Notes under the pieces: generated by a model
Databases searched by the model: none
The model's input: only the letters and a program-made list of their open reading frames with translations
Told to the model about the DNA's origin: nothing
Shown here: piece after piece, positions 35,301 through 46,450 of the stretch
How the letters are laid out: every line of letters begins with the position of its first letter
How positions within the stretch are numbered: the stretch's first letter is position 1
Source: Tetracladium setigerum
Lineage: Eukaryota > Ascomycota > Leotiomycetes > Helotiales
Length of the DNA: 64,000 nt
Direction of reading: 5' to 3'
NCBI GenBank assembly: GCA_031472005.1
Contig: PZJY01000004.1
Coordinates: forward strand, 966,556-1,030,555
Program-made: the position numbers and the translations under genes

Positions 35301-35847
35301 GACCAAAAACGGTTGAGTTTCTTCAGGGCTCCCAACCATCCCGTGAACAATAACACGCGGCAAGCCTCGTATCTGCTCGAGTAACTAGGGCCATTGAACT
35401 TCAATGTTGACACCGGTGTCCACGGTGGGTAACTAAACCATGCATGGAACTACCATAACGTGATTGAATAGTGTTGCGGTCGCATACGCCGACGAAATGC
35501 ATGGGAATCGATCGCCTCGAGATGGGTCCAAGTATGTGCTGGCAACGACTATCACAAACTGTCCGTCCTATCATGGGAAGATTGTCGTTACCTCGACGGG
35601 GCCAGCAGGTCCGAATGTCAATGAAGACGGCTGACCTCTCTGCTTCTAGCTAGAAGGAGGTTGAAAATGTGATTCTCCGGCATCACTTGCATTCGTTGTG
35701 CTGGGATGATAGAAGTTCTTCTGCATATGTGCGTTGTTCGGTCTGTTGAGGAGGGGTGATGAGAAGGATAGTCGGCATGAGTTGGAGGGAAGGTTGGCAT
35801 TAGTCGAAGGATAGTCCGAGATTGTTGTTTTCCTCGAGTTCGTTCGA
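32350..35847. other. Long intergenic region with pyrimidine-rich tracts
   Basis: 3.5 kb with many short open frames but no recognised domain or splice pattern. It contains a TCCTCG-rich stretch (about 33009-33066) and a GT-rich stretch (about 33250-33300). The open frame at 33267-33782 looks like translation of low-complexity DNA. A lineage-specific gene cannot be excluded. Confidence 0.45.
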
Positions 35848-36059
35848 TGTCCGGATCGCAGATAAATAGCCACCATATGTCCAACGACTTCAGCTTCATC
35901 TCATCATCATCCTCATCATCCTTCCACATCCAAACAATCTTCCAGCAAGTCCTCCATCCTCAAACACATTCTCCTCTTTCCAGACCAGAACTTTGGCATC
36001 TCGGCGTCACTCCTCATCCACATTCCCAACCCTTCAACAACATCTTCAAGCAGCAACCA

Positions 36060-36136
36060 GTAAGTCTGGCAGAATCCCAGAGTTTTGTTTCATACTTGCC
36101 TTGTTATAAGACAAGCTAACCCGTATGGCAATCCAG
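36060..36136 (+). other. Predicted 5'-UTR intron
   Basis: GTAAGT donor at 36060, CTAAC branch site, and CAG acceptor ending at 36136, only 11 bases before the ATG at 36148. The pyrimidine-rich sequence upstream (about 35870-36059) is then probably the leader exon. Confidence 0.6.
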
Positions 36137-36147
36137 ATCTCGTCGAA

Positions 36148-36488
36148 ATGTGCTTCTACGACTCGTACATGATGGCCTGTGGCGACTACAAGTGGGGCAC
36201 TTCCGTCAACATTGCTCCAAGGAATACCGTACCGGCGAGACCTGCGGCATGAAACTTGCCATGAACACCTATCGAAAGGCCGAAAAGTGCAAGACTTGCG
36301 ATAAGCTCGACACCAAGAGAGGCCGTCTCGAAAAGGAGCAGAAGCGAATCGACCGGTGGACCAGGGAAATGCAAAACGGCATTTCCCGAGGAGCTTCGAT
36401 CGAGGCCTCGGAGGAAATTTGCTACACGCTCGAGAACGAGATTATGAATCTCGAGGCTGACCGAGAATACCAGAAAAGGAACTTGTAG
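36148..36488 (+). CDS. Small conserved Cys/His-rich protein, one-base frameshift
   Basis: About 113 aa. It starts MCFYDSYMMACGDYKWG and continues in the next frame as HFRQHCSKEYRTGETCG, EKCKTCDKLDTK and a charged coiled segment ending QKRNL. I recall this as a conserved fungal hypothetical family (CGDxKWGxFxxHC...GETCGxKL...KCxxC). The Cys/His spacing suggests a small zinc-binding module; function unknown. The two halves are joined only if one G is added to the GGGG run at 36194-36197. Because the whole family signature is otherwise intact, a sequencing deletion is likely. A 5'-UTR intron sits just upstream. Confidence 0.8.
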
Positions 36489-37543
36489 CCACATTGTGAG
36501 TACTTCTTGATTTCTGAGAGAATGGCAATTTCTAATTGGCAGTAGCATCGAGTACGTGACGGTGCGGGCGAGCGGGAGCTTTCTTTTGTGTTTCAGGGTT
36601 GTTTTTTGCCTTCTTTTTTGCCTCCGTCTCCTTTCGAGTGGTAGGATAGGGTTTTTTGGGTAGTGTGTGGAGCAGGGAATGATTGGTGGTACCAACATGA
36701 CGAGGCATCACTCGTGCGAGATAGCAATAGTGTGTAACGATGAAACGACTTGAAAACTAGTTGTGCGGCACAACGTGATTCGACCCAGTGACATGAGAAG
36801 ACGTGGCGAGAGGCAGATGAAGGGCCATCATGGTGGGCGCTTAGGGCTGGAAAGCTTCAGCGGCACGCACCGAGGAAATGAGCTCGAGAAAACGGGCAGT
36901 AGTGGCCTGATTGTTTGCTTGATGAACTCATAAATGAGAAGGGGGATGTTCGTGGAGTCGGCGATGGAAGAGGTGTGAAGGTTGAGGTGATGGAAGACGT
37001 GTCGTTGTGTTGTTGTGTGTTGACGTTGCGGTTGCGGCTAAGCGCCTGCGTCTGCAATTAGTCAACTCAATGATCAAATGTACGCACCAAAGCAGTATTT
37101 TGCAGCACAGCACCAGCGGCAATATGTCCCTCTCATCTCGCAAATACACAAAAGAAGAATGCAAAGGATGCAACTAGGTGCCAGAAAGAAGAGAAGGAGG
37201 ACCACGGACTTTATGAAAGACAAATGCGCAAGGTGTTTGATGAAGTGTAATTTGCGAACGTGGCTACTTCCAATGGGCCAGCCTACTGCAGAGCATGAAA
37301 GCAACATGATAGGCCCTCTCCGATGATACAGCAGCCAGTTAGCAGGCGCTTTTGACAAAGGAAATGCTTGAATGATACAACGCAGAGTCAAATTACGCTT
37401 AGCTGGTCCAGTCACGACTCAATATCCAGCTATCCATCCTGAACAATGCGGCGAAATGGACTCCTGTGGGAGGGTATTGCCCACAACCATCAACGCCTGG
37501 AACGCCGTGCAACACGAGGAAGTGGTGTGGTTCATGGCCATGC
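36489..37543. other. Intergenic, no gene seen
   Basis: Convergent 3' flanks of the small Cys/His gene and the LAMTOR1-like gene. The minus-strand open frame 36698-36186 is antisense to the real gene. Confidence 0.5.
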
Positions 37544-38197
37544 TCAATCCATAACAGAGTCCGCATCTGCAAAGCCTCCGAGAATAGAGCCAATCCCTTC
37601 TGATTTGACGGGCTTGCATGTCTTCATTTCCTCCCCCTCATCATCTCCCGACGTCCAACCCTCCGAGGCGCTCTGTGTATTCTCGTTCGAATAATGTTTT
37701 GCTTTGGTCGATTGGTTGTGTGCAGACATCCTCGCCAGGACCGTCTGGTACCGTAGAAATCTTGCGTCATGGGCGGGGAGACCGGATGATGGAGCGGGTG
37801 TGGAGTTCTGCGACACCAAGGCGAATATATCCACCAGGTGGCTGCATCAAAGTCAGTTCAGGTATCATGATTGGGAGAGGGTCGGGAAGTTGAATGGTTC
37901 TCCCGGTTATCGTCCAGAATAGCCTGCGAGCGTACTTGGATGTTTGCGTCACGACCTTCTGAAGGGCCTCTGTCTCTCGCTGTACCTCCTGGGGATCTGC
38001 TTGGATTGTGCCAGCGCTCTGGTCTCCGAAGCTGCCATAGTGGTTGCCATGAGGGTCATCGAAGAGCAATCTTGAGCTCTCGTCCTGTGAGCAGACGGCT
38101 GTCAGTATATTGATTCATGCTGATGGGGTTCACCACCTACAGCATCCTCATGATCATGGTTTCGCTCTCTCCCCAGACAGGATGAGCAGGCGCCCAT
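37544..38197 (-). CDS. LAMTOR1/Meh1 (Ego1)-like vacuolar TORC1 adaptor
   Basis: 167 aa from exons 38197-38141, 38084-37936 and 37841-37544; all phases agree. The N-terminus MGACSSCLGRER has Gly2 for myristoylation and Cys for palmitoylation, as in membrane anchors of the Ragulator/EGO complex. The core carries LLFDDPHGNHYGSFG, QADPQEVQRETEALQKVV and QTSNHLVDIFALVSQ (the Asn is created by splicing), the recognisable LAMTOR1 segment. The C-terminal 60 residues are acidic and Ser-rich. It would tether Rag GTPases to the vacuole or late endosome for amino-acid signalling to TORC1. Confidence 0.88.
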
Positions 38198-39066
38198 TAT
38201 GGCTACGAGGAAATTGGATGGTGGTCTTTGGCTTGCGGGCGGAACAGCTCACACGACAGAACTCCCTCCCAACCACTGCCGTCGCCCATTCGCTCGTGTC
38301 GCAAGTCGAGGGAGCCGCAGAAGGTAGCGCAAGGGTGAGTATATTAGGTATTGGATGCTGAGGGAGGTTGTGGAATGGATGAAGGCGCATGTTTGACGGG
38401 GGGTCAAGGAGGTAGTTGCGATGTATGTTGTCGGCCAACTTTTGTTAGACCGAGGTGGACGAGCTTTGATCTTTTCAGGGCTGCTTAGTCACTTCGCCAA
38501 GCCTTTTCTGGTCAAAGGTGATTTTTCTCCCCAGTGCTTGACCATCACTTCTTCGTCAACAACTCAAAATCACTTCTCATTACCTTATCACCTTATTTGT
38601 TCAAGTTAGGTATATATATTGTATTCCTTGTGATGAAGTTATCTCATTTTCTATGTTGGACTGGGACGAAATGTTGCTCGATATCAACCCTCTTGACTGT
38701 TCTGCAACTTCTGCTGTTCACTTCTCAGTCCCTCGCGTGCTGGTATTTCTTGTTCCGTGATTTTATTAATGTGTTTCAATTTTGTGAAAACGAGGAGTTC
38801 TCTATTTAATTTATACGGAGTGCTCTTAGTTCTTGTCATCGCTTGCAAATCGGGTTTCTTCTGCCTTGCCTCTTATGCCTTGCCCCTCTGCTTAGCATAA
38901 AGAAAAGCTCCGGATTAGCCTAGTTGTTGCTGTTATCATTTCATTTTCTAGAGTATAGCTTTAGTAATGAAAGCGATAGAGAGTACACCGCTGAAGTACA
39001 GTAGTGGTATTGCGTTGTTGAAGTGTTGTGAAGAAGGAAATGTAAGCATAAAGCAGACCGGCTCAG
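38198..39066. other. Promoter side of the LAMTOR1-like gene, no gene seen
   Basis: No supported coding sequence between the LAMTOR1-like start codon and the LTR-like repeat. Confidence 0.45.
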
Positions 39067-39456
39067 TGTCACGAACGTGATCAAAGGAGTCGAGTGACCA
39101 ACCCCTGGGACTACCAGGAATCTTGGGAGCCTGAGGCTCAGGAGCAGCATAAGTCATAGGAGCTAGTATCTTAAGATTTACTTTAAGAGAACTATTAAGA
39201 TTATTTATCAATTGAATCACGTGATCAATTAATGTAAGGAATACTAAGGCGTGGAGATCCCTCGGGATTATTATACTCTTTATACTCTCTATAATAGCCA
39301 TAGAGAACGAGGAGATTCAATATTATAAAGGTTCTAGATAAAGTAATTAAATATATAATTACTTCGTAATAAGTAATCTTCCTTAATAGATAAATAAACC
39401 CCTTCATCATCATCGATTACCCTTTATGTTAAGCGTAAGAGACACGGATCGTGACA
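39067..39456. repeat. Solo-LTR-like element
   Basis: The 390-bp stretch begins TGTCACGA and ends TCGTGACA, perfect 8-bp inverted ends of the TG...CA type seen in LTR retrotransposons. The interior is AT-rich. Flanking 5-mers (CTCAG and TATAG) do not match, so no target-site duplication is visible. Confidence 0.4.
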
Positions 39457-39977
39457 TATAGCAGCTGTTTTTTCACTAAGTCCCACAGGTTTACCTTATT
39501 ATCTAGGTACCTACGTACTTTATATGGTAGTTGATCGCATAGTTGGCCTTGTAACGACGCAGAGCCGAAGCAAAGGAACAGAGGTATAGGGGAGTACGTG
39601 AAAGAGATGATTCGGACTCTATAGATCTATTACGAAGGAAATAAAAAGATAAGGAGAATAGGAGAGCTCTAGCGAGTGGGAGAAAGTCCCTTATATACAC
39701 GAATATATTCAAAACTACTCTGAATCTTACTAGGACCTATACTAGTTATTACCTCGGGTCCCTGTTACTGTTCGTATAACACCTATTGTTATAGGCCAGT
39801 TCCCTAGACTTAAACTAATTAACTAAATGATTAAAAAAGGTTAAAATAGTAATAGTATATGGTAGTAAAAAGATTCCTGGTAACCAAGAGCCTCTCTGTT
39901 CTGTGGATTTTTCGCTATTCTATCTCTAGAGTGCGCTAAGTAACCTAAGGTAATACTAATACTTCCTGCAACAAGAT
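39457..39977. other. AT-rich, RIP-like decayed DNA
   Basis: Enriched in TA dinucleotides and stop codons in all frames, unlike the flanking gene DNA. It fits a transposon remnant altered by repeat-induced point mutation; no protein remnant could be read. Confidence 0.4.
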
Positions 39978-42900
39978 CTAGATAAATCTCATCACAGGAC
40001 CCAACCAAGTATCATAATCTTCCTTCTTGCCCTTAGTTCCACCCCATCTCAATACACTCGCTAAAATTCTATAGTCTCCATTGCCCACCTGGTATTTAAC
40101 ACCGTCTGGCCCTGTTACACTTGTATCACTTCCGCTTGGCCCGTAACTCCCTGGGCCAAGATAAGTCGTCTTATTCACGAGATTCCCAAAACTCTGAAAC
40201 CCAAAAATGGAAGCTTTCGGGGTAGCCGCCGAAGGAATGTAATCCCAAACCACAGATTTGTTAAATCCATAATTGTTGGGCACGATTTTTGTATTTGCGG
40301 GTAACAAATCAACCCGAAGTTCCTGTGTCCATGCATTCGTCGAAATCACGCTACTCCAACCTAGCGAAGAGCCGATTTTAAGCAAGTCGATGGCGACAGT
40401 TCCTCCGCTATCACCGTTGTTATTCCCAACTACGCGAGGCAAAGGGAATCCGTCGACCGCGACTGTATTTAAGATGTATTTTGTGTTGAAGATCGAGTAT
40501 GGTGGGCCCAAGTACGGAACCGAGAACTCTTCGCCATCCGTGTTGTCTTTCACTTTGATAAATCCGCCGAAAACCGGAAGCTTCACCGGATTGACGTCTT
40601 TTGGTGGCACTATTGCTAGTTGGATCGTCGCAGATTTCCCAGCTTGGATACTGATGCTTGATTTCGAGAAATTTGCGGTCCCATACTTCGCTTGTTGGCT
40701 TATCTCCATATAATCATGCTGAAAATTCATGTATCCCGCTCCTTGATGACTCAACGTATATGTCTTCGCCTTCCCAGCCCCATTCTTAATCGTCAGGTTC
40801 GCAGTCCCGTACTCTGTATGCGTCACATCCCCAATATTAATCTGTCCTGGCGAAATAGCGCTTTTCTTGAACACTGCATCGTAAACATTTACCAGCCCCG
40901 CCCCTTGCTGTGCTGTCGCAGATAAAATTGACTTATCGTGCAACCAAGGCAAAGGTGCGGAATTGGTCTGTAGCATGTCTCGAATTTGCACCCATGTTGC
41001 GGAGGGATACTTCGACTTTACGAGTGCGTAAGCAGCAGAGATGTATGGTGTTGCCATGCTGGTTCCAGACAAAATCGCATAGCCGCCTCGGACACCCAAG
41101 GGCCACGTCGCGAGGATGTGTCCGCCTGGAGCGGAGAGTTGTGGTTTCATGTCGTAGGTGTGGTAAGTAGGGCCGAAAGAGGAGTACCAGTCCATTAAAC
41201 CGCCTGTATTCTGGGGTGGACTGGTGAATGTGGCAGTGTTGAAGAAGAGCTTGTATCTAAAGGAGTTTAGAGCCAGTGACTGCGTAATGTTAAAATAACA
41301 GAGCGGAAAACTCACTTCTTGTATCCACCGGCTGATTTGTAGTTGCTAGCGAAAATTGCCCCATCAACAGCATTCAAATTGATAATTTGTACCGCCCCGT
41401 AGAATCCAGGACTTGGAGTAGTATACTCCAAATCATAAGGATTCGATGAATTCGCATTGAATGCTAGGATTACAACCGGCTTGATAGGAGCACTATTCCA
41501 ATTCCCAGCTCCGGTAGCTTTACAATTTGAGTCTGCTTGAAATGCGATAATAGTTTTATTGATGTTTTCAATGGCTGCAAGAGCCGATTCCCAGTTGTCG
41601 GTGTTGCAGCCGCTGTCCAAAATGAGGATGTCGACTCCGTCGGTGAAATTTAAAGGGTAGATTGAGGCGTAGTCCAATTTGTTCCCGAATGAATCTGTTG
41701 CTGAGTAGACGAGAGGGAAGTTTGAGTTGGCAATGGACCCAACGCCGATGGCTGTTGGGTTCGTTGCAGGCCAGCCTGCACTATAGAGATCGGTTGAGTA
41801 CTTGCTGCCAACTCCATTGTTGGAGTTTGCCACTATTAAATAAGTTAGAGTGGTAACTTTTGATATTATAGAAAGTAGATTCTTACCAATGACAGCAATT
41901 CCTGCATCCGTAAGCTGCTTTGTAACAGTAGCTAATGGATCAACTGCTCCGTTAAATGACTGAGACCCGATACCGATAGACATGCTAACGAGATGAACAC
42001 CATCCTGCTGAGCTTTGAGCATAGCAGCCAGGATTGAGTCGCTACCACCGTGGCCATTACAATCAAGAGCCTTGTAAATGTACAGAGATGCTTCTGGTGC
42101 GACTCCCACGATATCAAAGCTGCCAGGCACTGATTCCATTCCAATGATTCCTAACAGGTCAGCTACGCTGTGAGATTGAAGTTTCGAACTTACCCGCCAC
42201 GTGAGTTCCATGGCCACCTCCATAACAAGTTGCGAGAGGGTCTGGGCTGTTGGACAGAGTACCGTTGTCTAGAACGAAGGAGTAGCCACCTGCGATCTTT
42301 TTTCCTGGTCCGAAACCGGCACCAAGGGCGGGATGGCGGTAATCAATACCAGTATCAATCTTAACAGTCACAAAGTCAGCAGATGCTCAATTGGAGGAGA
42401 GAAAAGAAGCGTCCTTTAATTTAAAACATCCAACAACCTAAGGTGTGGGGGTGAAGCTGTTCAAGTTTCCACGTACAATTCCAATTTTGATTCCCTTTCC
42501 TTTGATTCCAAGAGCATGGAGTTTGTCAACACCACCCATCTGAAGAGTCGAAGCAAGGTTTCCAGTTCCGGCTGCAATCTTCAATGCGGGAGGATTCTTG
42601 AATGATAAAAGAGGATCTAATGGTGCGGGCTGATCTGGTCGAACAGGAATATCAGCTGGGTAGACTGGGGACACAGAGGCAACAGATGGGATGTTTTGAA
42701 GCTGAGCAACGATTTCCTCATCTGTGGCGTCTCCGGAAACTTTGATAGAAAGGCCGAGGAAAGCGTCAGAATCGTGATATTCATGTCGCACTGTGTAGTC
42801 AATTGATGCTGCTCGTTTATGGAAGTTGTTAATATGATCTCGCGATCGTCGACCTAGAGCGAGACTTGCATCTGATCCAGGAGAAAGCTGAATGATATAA

Positions 42901-42983
42901 GCCCTCTCGATTGGAGCAGATTCGAAGGCAGTAGCAATTGGAAATGCGGCTGAGAGCCAAAGAAGGGAAGTTGTGAGCAACAT
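39978..42983 (-). CDS. Secreted subtilisin-like serine protease (S8) with PA-type insert
   Basis: 910 aa from exons 42983-42477, 42359-42194, 42150-41887, 41832-41316 and 41256-39978; phases agree. The start at 42983 gives a signal peptide (MLLTTSLLWLSAAFPIATAF), followed by an I9-type propeptide (RAYIIQLSPGSD). The catalytic triad is visible: Asp in IDTGIDYRHP, His in GGGHGTHVAG, Ser in LSGTSMATPY. An insert between His and Ser (DILILDSGCN, KPVVILAFNAN) looks like a protease-associated domain. The C-terminal 350 residues are beta-rich, resembling the Fn3-like domain of large extracellular subtilases. It is a secreted endopeptidase for nutrition or host attack. Confidence 0.92.
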
Positions 42984-43091
42984 GGTGAGTATCAATTCCT
43001 CTAAAGACTCCTTTGAATGATGAATTTCATCCACTGCCCTGGGAACAGCTTATTTTATACATACTTAACTATAGCGGAGATGAACTCTCTA

Positions 43092-43380
43092 TCAGAAATT
43101 AGAGCTTGTCCCAAAAGCCCATTCGTGAGCCCATGAATTACCTTCCTAAATTATGTTAACAAGCAACATAACTGGGTTACATGAAGTGCTTCTCATGCAG
43201 TTACTGTCAGCGGATAGATATACTTCTCATGAATAAGTACAGTATTACTCTCATTAGAAATTAAACTTGTCCCACAAGTCCATTCGTGAGCCCATGAATT
43301 ACCTTCCTAAATTATATACACGAGCAGGAACAATTAGGTTCCTGAAAGTCTTGGCATGCGGTTACTGTCAGCGGATGATA
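43092..43380. repeat. Direct duplication in the subtilase promoter (period 161 bp)
   Basis: Two diverged copies, at 43092-43219 and 43251-43380, share ATTCGTGAGCCCATGAATTA, CCTTCCTAAATTAT and TACTGTCAGCGGAT. The first copy is about 110 bp upstream of the subtilase start codon. The blocks are well conserved while the spacer is not, so they may hold regulator sites. Confidence 0.75.
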
Positions 43381-43915
43381 CATTGATTATAAAGTTGTAC
43401 TTATTGTATGATTCAAATGTAAGCTCTTGCAAGGGCAGCATATCCACCACTGAATTTCATTGGCGTGGATGATTGCAAGTCTAGGTAGGCTGCATACGCA
43501 GGTCCACGGCGCAAGCTTATGAACGACTACACTTAACGTTCGAAAAGAGCTTCACTTAAAAATGACCCCTGTTCCGAACATCTATCGTGAAAGATGGGAT
43601 GAAATCCTGGCGGCTACCAAATGCAAAAAGACCCCATCTTTGACATTACCCCCACCATTGCTAACGTTTGCTAAGTTAAATCGCACGATGAAAGTAAAGA
43701 TTTTAGAATATCCCGCAGACAACAAAGAACTTGCTCTTTCTTGAATTCGGACGCTGCAACGACTAAATTTGGATCCAATTATCTTTTTCTCATGAGGGTT
43801 GTCTCGAGTAAGCAGCCTATCCAAATCCGGCTACGAAAACTGCCTCAATTACTCAACTCCATCAACAAGCAATAACAGTAACTACACTACCCCAACAACA
43901 GACGAATCTGCCAAG

Positions 43916-44270
43916 ATGTCTGGCAAACCATGTGGAAGGAAGAAAGATGAGGTAGCATGCAAGGAGAAGCAAGTTGTAGCCACCCTTCTCTTTCTGACAC
44001 CCAATTCACGGACCAACTAGTTACAGGATGCAGGAACGGAGAATGACCCCGGAGAAGGTGAAGAGAAGCAGAGTGTAAAAACTACTTTTGTTTCTGACAT
44101 CTAAGTTATTGGTTAACATTCGCAAGACACAGGAGGGAAGGATGGCAAGGAACGAGTTGGTGAGAAACTGATTGTAGTTAACCTCTTCTTAATGGCTTTT
44201 GATTCCACAGATTAACAAACTATAGCATGAAGGAAAACAGAGAGACAAGGAAGAAGGCAATGGGGATTAA
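43916..44270 (+). CDS. Candidate microgene of repeated exon-intron units (64 aa)
   Basis: Proposed exons are 43916-43975, 44027-44074, 44133-44173 and 44226-44270, encoding 20, 16, 14 and 14 residues, all phase 0. They read MSGKPCGRKKDEVACKEKQV, DAGTENDPGEGEEKQS, EGKDGKERVGEKLI (needs one extra G in the GGG run at 44135-44137) and HEGKQRDKEEGNGD then stop. Introns of 51, 58 and 52 nt have GTA donors and AG acceptors. Exon plus intron recur with a 99-bp period. The protein would be tiny, hydrophilic and Lys/Glu/Gly-rich with no signal peptide; function unknown. A CAACA-rich leader precedes the ATG. It is predicted only from splice signals, frame and repeat structure. Confidence 0.45.
43964..44260 (+). 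repeat. Three degenerate 99-bp tandem units
   Basis: Anchors GAGAAGCAAGTTGTA (43964), GAGAAGCAGAGTGTA (44063) and GAGAAACTGATTGTA (44162) are spaced exactly 99 bp apart. Each is followed by a T/C-rich, intron-like segment and then a purine-rich coding-like segment. A weaker upstream copy near 43865 is possible. Confidence 0.7.
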
Positions 44271-44639
44271 GTTGTTACAATTCCGTCATTACGAAACCCT
44301 TCGTTTGGATTGTTATTGAATTTGTTAGGTATTGTATCATGTGTAGCAAGTCATTCAACGTGACTGTAGACATAGCCCCCCCAAACGCGAGTCTCCCCGC
44401 ATTCTGCATCACTCATTGAAGCTTTCCGTAAACTCAAAAATGAAAGCAAAAAGGCAATTGAACTGCCTAGTTGGATCATCCCAGCATCCAATGGGCCTTT
44501 CGGCACCTAGGAATTGGAAATGGTAGATCTCATGGCGATAATCTTGTTGGTCCTACTGACCTCTCCCCTTATAATGCCTTTAAGGAAAACGACCCTCAGG
44601 CACAATTCCCTCCGGGACAGCAAAACTATCAGTGTATTT

Positions 44640-44943
44640 TAATGGGGTAATGCATGGGCTTGAACGACGGATCGCAGCCATAGCAGATATTGGTCCACGG
44701 GCAATTCAGGGAACGATATTCAAGGAGAACCTTGAAATGATTGGCTGCTCATCAGACCATGATGGGCCATCCAGAGAATTGGATACCCAAGACAGGTCAA
44801 GCAAGTCAAGATCCTTGACCGATGTTCCGGATCAGGTCTGGCGAACACTTCTTGCAGATAGAGGGCCGGCGGGGCATCCTGTCGAGGGTCGAGCAGCCTT
44901 GCTGGTCTTGGTAATTCTAGTTTGGTGTTCCAATCTTAGCTAA
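44640..44943 (+). pseudogene. HET-domain-type protein fragment
   Basis: The segment reads LERRIAAIADIGPRAIQG and then VPDQVWRTLLADRGPAG. The latter resembles a motif I associate with fungal heterokaryon-incompatibility (HET) proteins. No HET domain core, start codon context or splice structure surrounds it, so it looks like a remnant. The assignment rests on one motif recalled from memory. Confidence 0.35.
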
Positions 44944-44954
44944 GACAAGATCTA

Positions 44955-45350
44955 TTATTATAACACGATTTCCTCTGATAGCAAGCTGAATTGGGTATAG
45001 GTCCCGATTTTCTTGGCAAATGATACTGGCGCCTTTATCGAGGAGCAGCTTGACGACGACCTCGCTTCCCTTAAATGCTGCGGCTTGGAGAGCATTTTCA
45101 TATTCTCCGCCTTGAGCGTTGACTTCAGCTTCGTGGTCAAGGAGGAGCTGTACGATGGCTTGATGGCCCCTATAGGAAGCAGCTTAGAGAGTGTTGCCGT
45201 ACAGTACACTCCACCCTGAGCGTTGACTTCGGCTTTGTAGCTAAGGAGGAGCTGCACGATTGCTTGATCGCCTCCATTAGCAGCAGTTTGAAGAGCGTTG
45301 CCGTAACAGCAGTTGGAGCACTTTGTGGTCGATAAAACTGCGTGGAGGAT
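44955..45350 (-). pseudogene. Ankyrin-repeat gene fragment, frameshifted
   Basis: The minus strand encodes at least three 33-residue-type ankyrin repeats: ALQTAANGGDQAIVQLLL, then RGHQAIVQLLLDHEAEVNAQ in another frame, then ALQAAAFKGSEVVVKLLLDK. A frameshift near 45200 and an in-frame TAA where Gln is expected (CAA to TAA) break it. Such repeats commonly form the C-terminus of fungal NLR-like proteins. It abuts LINE ORF1-like sequence on its upstream side. Confidence 0.6.
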
Positions 45351-46450
45351 TTCCACCCTGGCTGAGTTTCCCCTCGATATTCAGTCTGTTTCTTCGTGCT
45401 CTTGTTGCTTCTTCTTCGGTGGCGAATGCTATACCAAGAGAGCCAGCACGCTGTCCACTTCTCCTTTTATCTTCTGAGGTGAGCCAGTATGGTTTGTCTA
45501 CCACATTAAGGTTTAGTGATTTGTTGAAGGTGGCTAGCTCGGTTTTGATGAGTTTTGGCATATCTTCCCTGTCGAATTGCAGGGAGACTCCGTGGCATAC
45601 TACTGCCTTGTGGAAGGCGATATCACGTTTTGCTTCCTTGAATTTGAGGTGTCTGACGAGTATGTCGACGTGTTCGAGTAAAAATTCAACGCTATAGTCG
45701 TCGGTAATTGCGATTATTAGGTTTTAGTAAGTGACTTAGTTATAGTACTAATCACTAGAGAGAGGATATAACGTTCGGTGGTGAGTTCTTAGTTGATTTT
45801 AGTGGGGATTTTGAGGGAGTTAACATTTTTGAACGTCTCTATTAACTCCTTGATTAGGATTAGTCGCCTGTCACGATTTTATTATTTCTTTTTAGCTCCC
45901 AATTGTTTCTTGCTTAGCTTTAAAGGTTGTATGATTGTCGTACGACTATATACTATCTTATCGTTGAAAAGAGATATGTATAGGCCATTTTGCTATAGGT
46001 TTAGCGAGGTCCTCTGGGAGTTAGTCCCTGAGGGGGTGCCGGAGGAGTTTGCTTTGGGTTGTTGGTCCTTGGAAGTTGAAAGAGCTGTTTCATGATAGAT
46101 CTTTGGCTAATTTAGAGAGCATTCCCTCTAGTCGGTCGCATTGGTTTGTGATCAGAGTACTGGAAGATTAGATTGGGTTGCCTTGCTGGAGTTGTATATT
46201 TTCCAAAAGAGTAATAAATTCATCCTTGTAATGTGGTTCCTCTACCCTCGCAATGGCGAGAGCACAGTCACTCTGCATTCTCTCTATTTCTGGGTGTGTT
46301 TTATGGGGCTGGAGGGAGCGATTGGGTCAGAAGAGGGTGGTTGGCCGTCGAGGCCTCTAGGGGGCGAATTTGGTGCTCAGGATCCCAATTTAACTCCACC
46401 TGCATGCATATTCAGCGGGTCTTCCATAGCGTCTGACATGTTAAAGAAAC
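45340..46450 (-). mobile_element. Degraded LINE (Tad-like) ORF1 remnant
   Basis: Minus-strand pieces read DCALAIARVEEPHYKDEFIT, then a stop (CAA to TAA), then NQCDRLEGML. Farther on come AVVCHGVSLQF, MPKLIKTELATFNKSLNL, KPYWLTSEDKRR and SLGIAFATEEEATRARRNRL. The last block resembles the gag-like ORF1 of fungal non-LTR retrotransposons (WLT...AGS...AFATEEEA...RNRL). Many stops and no ORF2 reverse transcriptase in the window. Nothing active. Confidence 0.5.

Noticed and set aside
36186..36698. 170-codon minus-strand open frame
   Set aside because: Antisense to the conserved small Cys/His protein; it mirrors that gene's codon structure.
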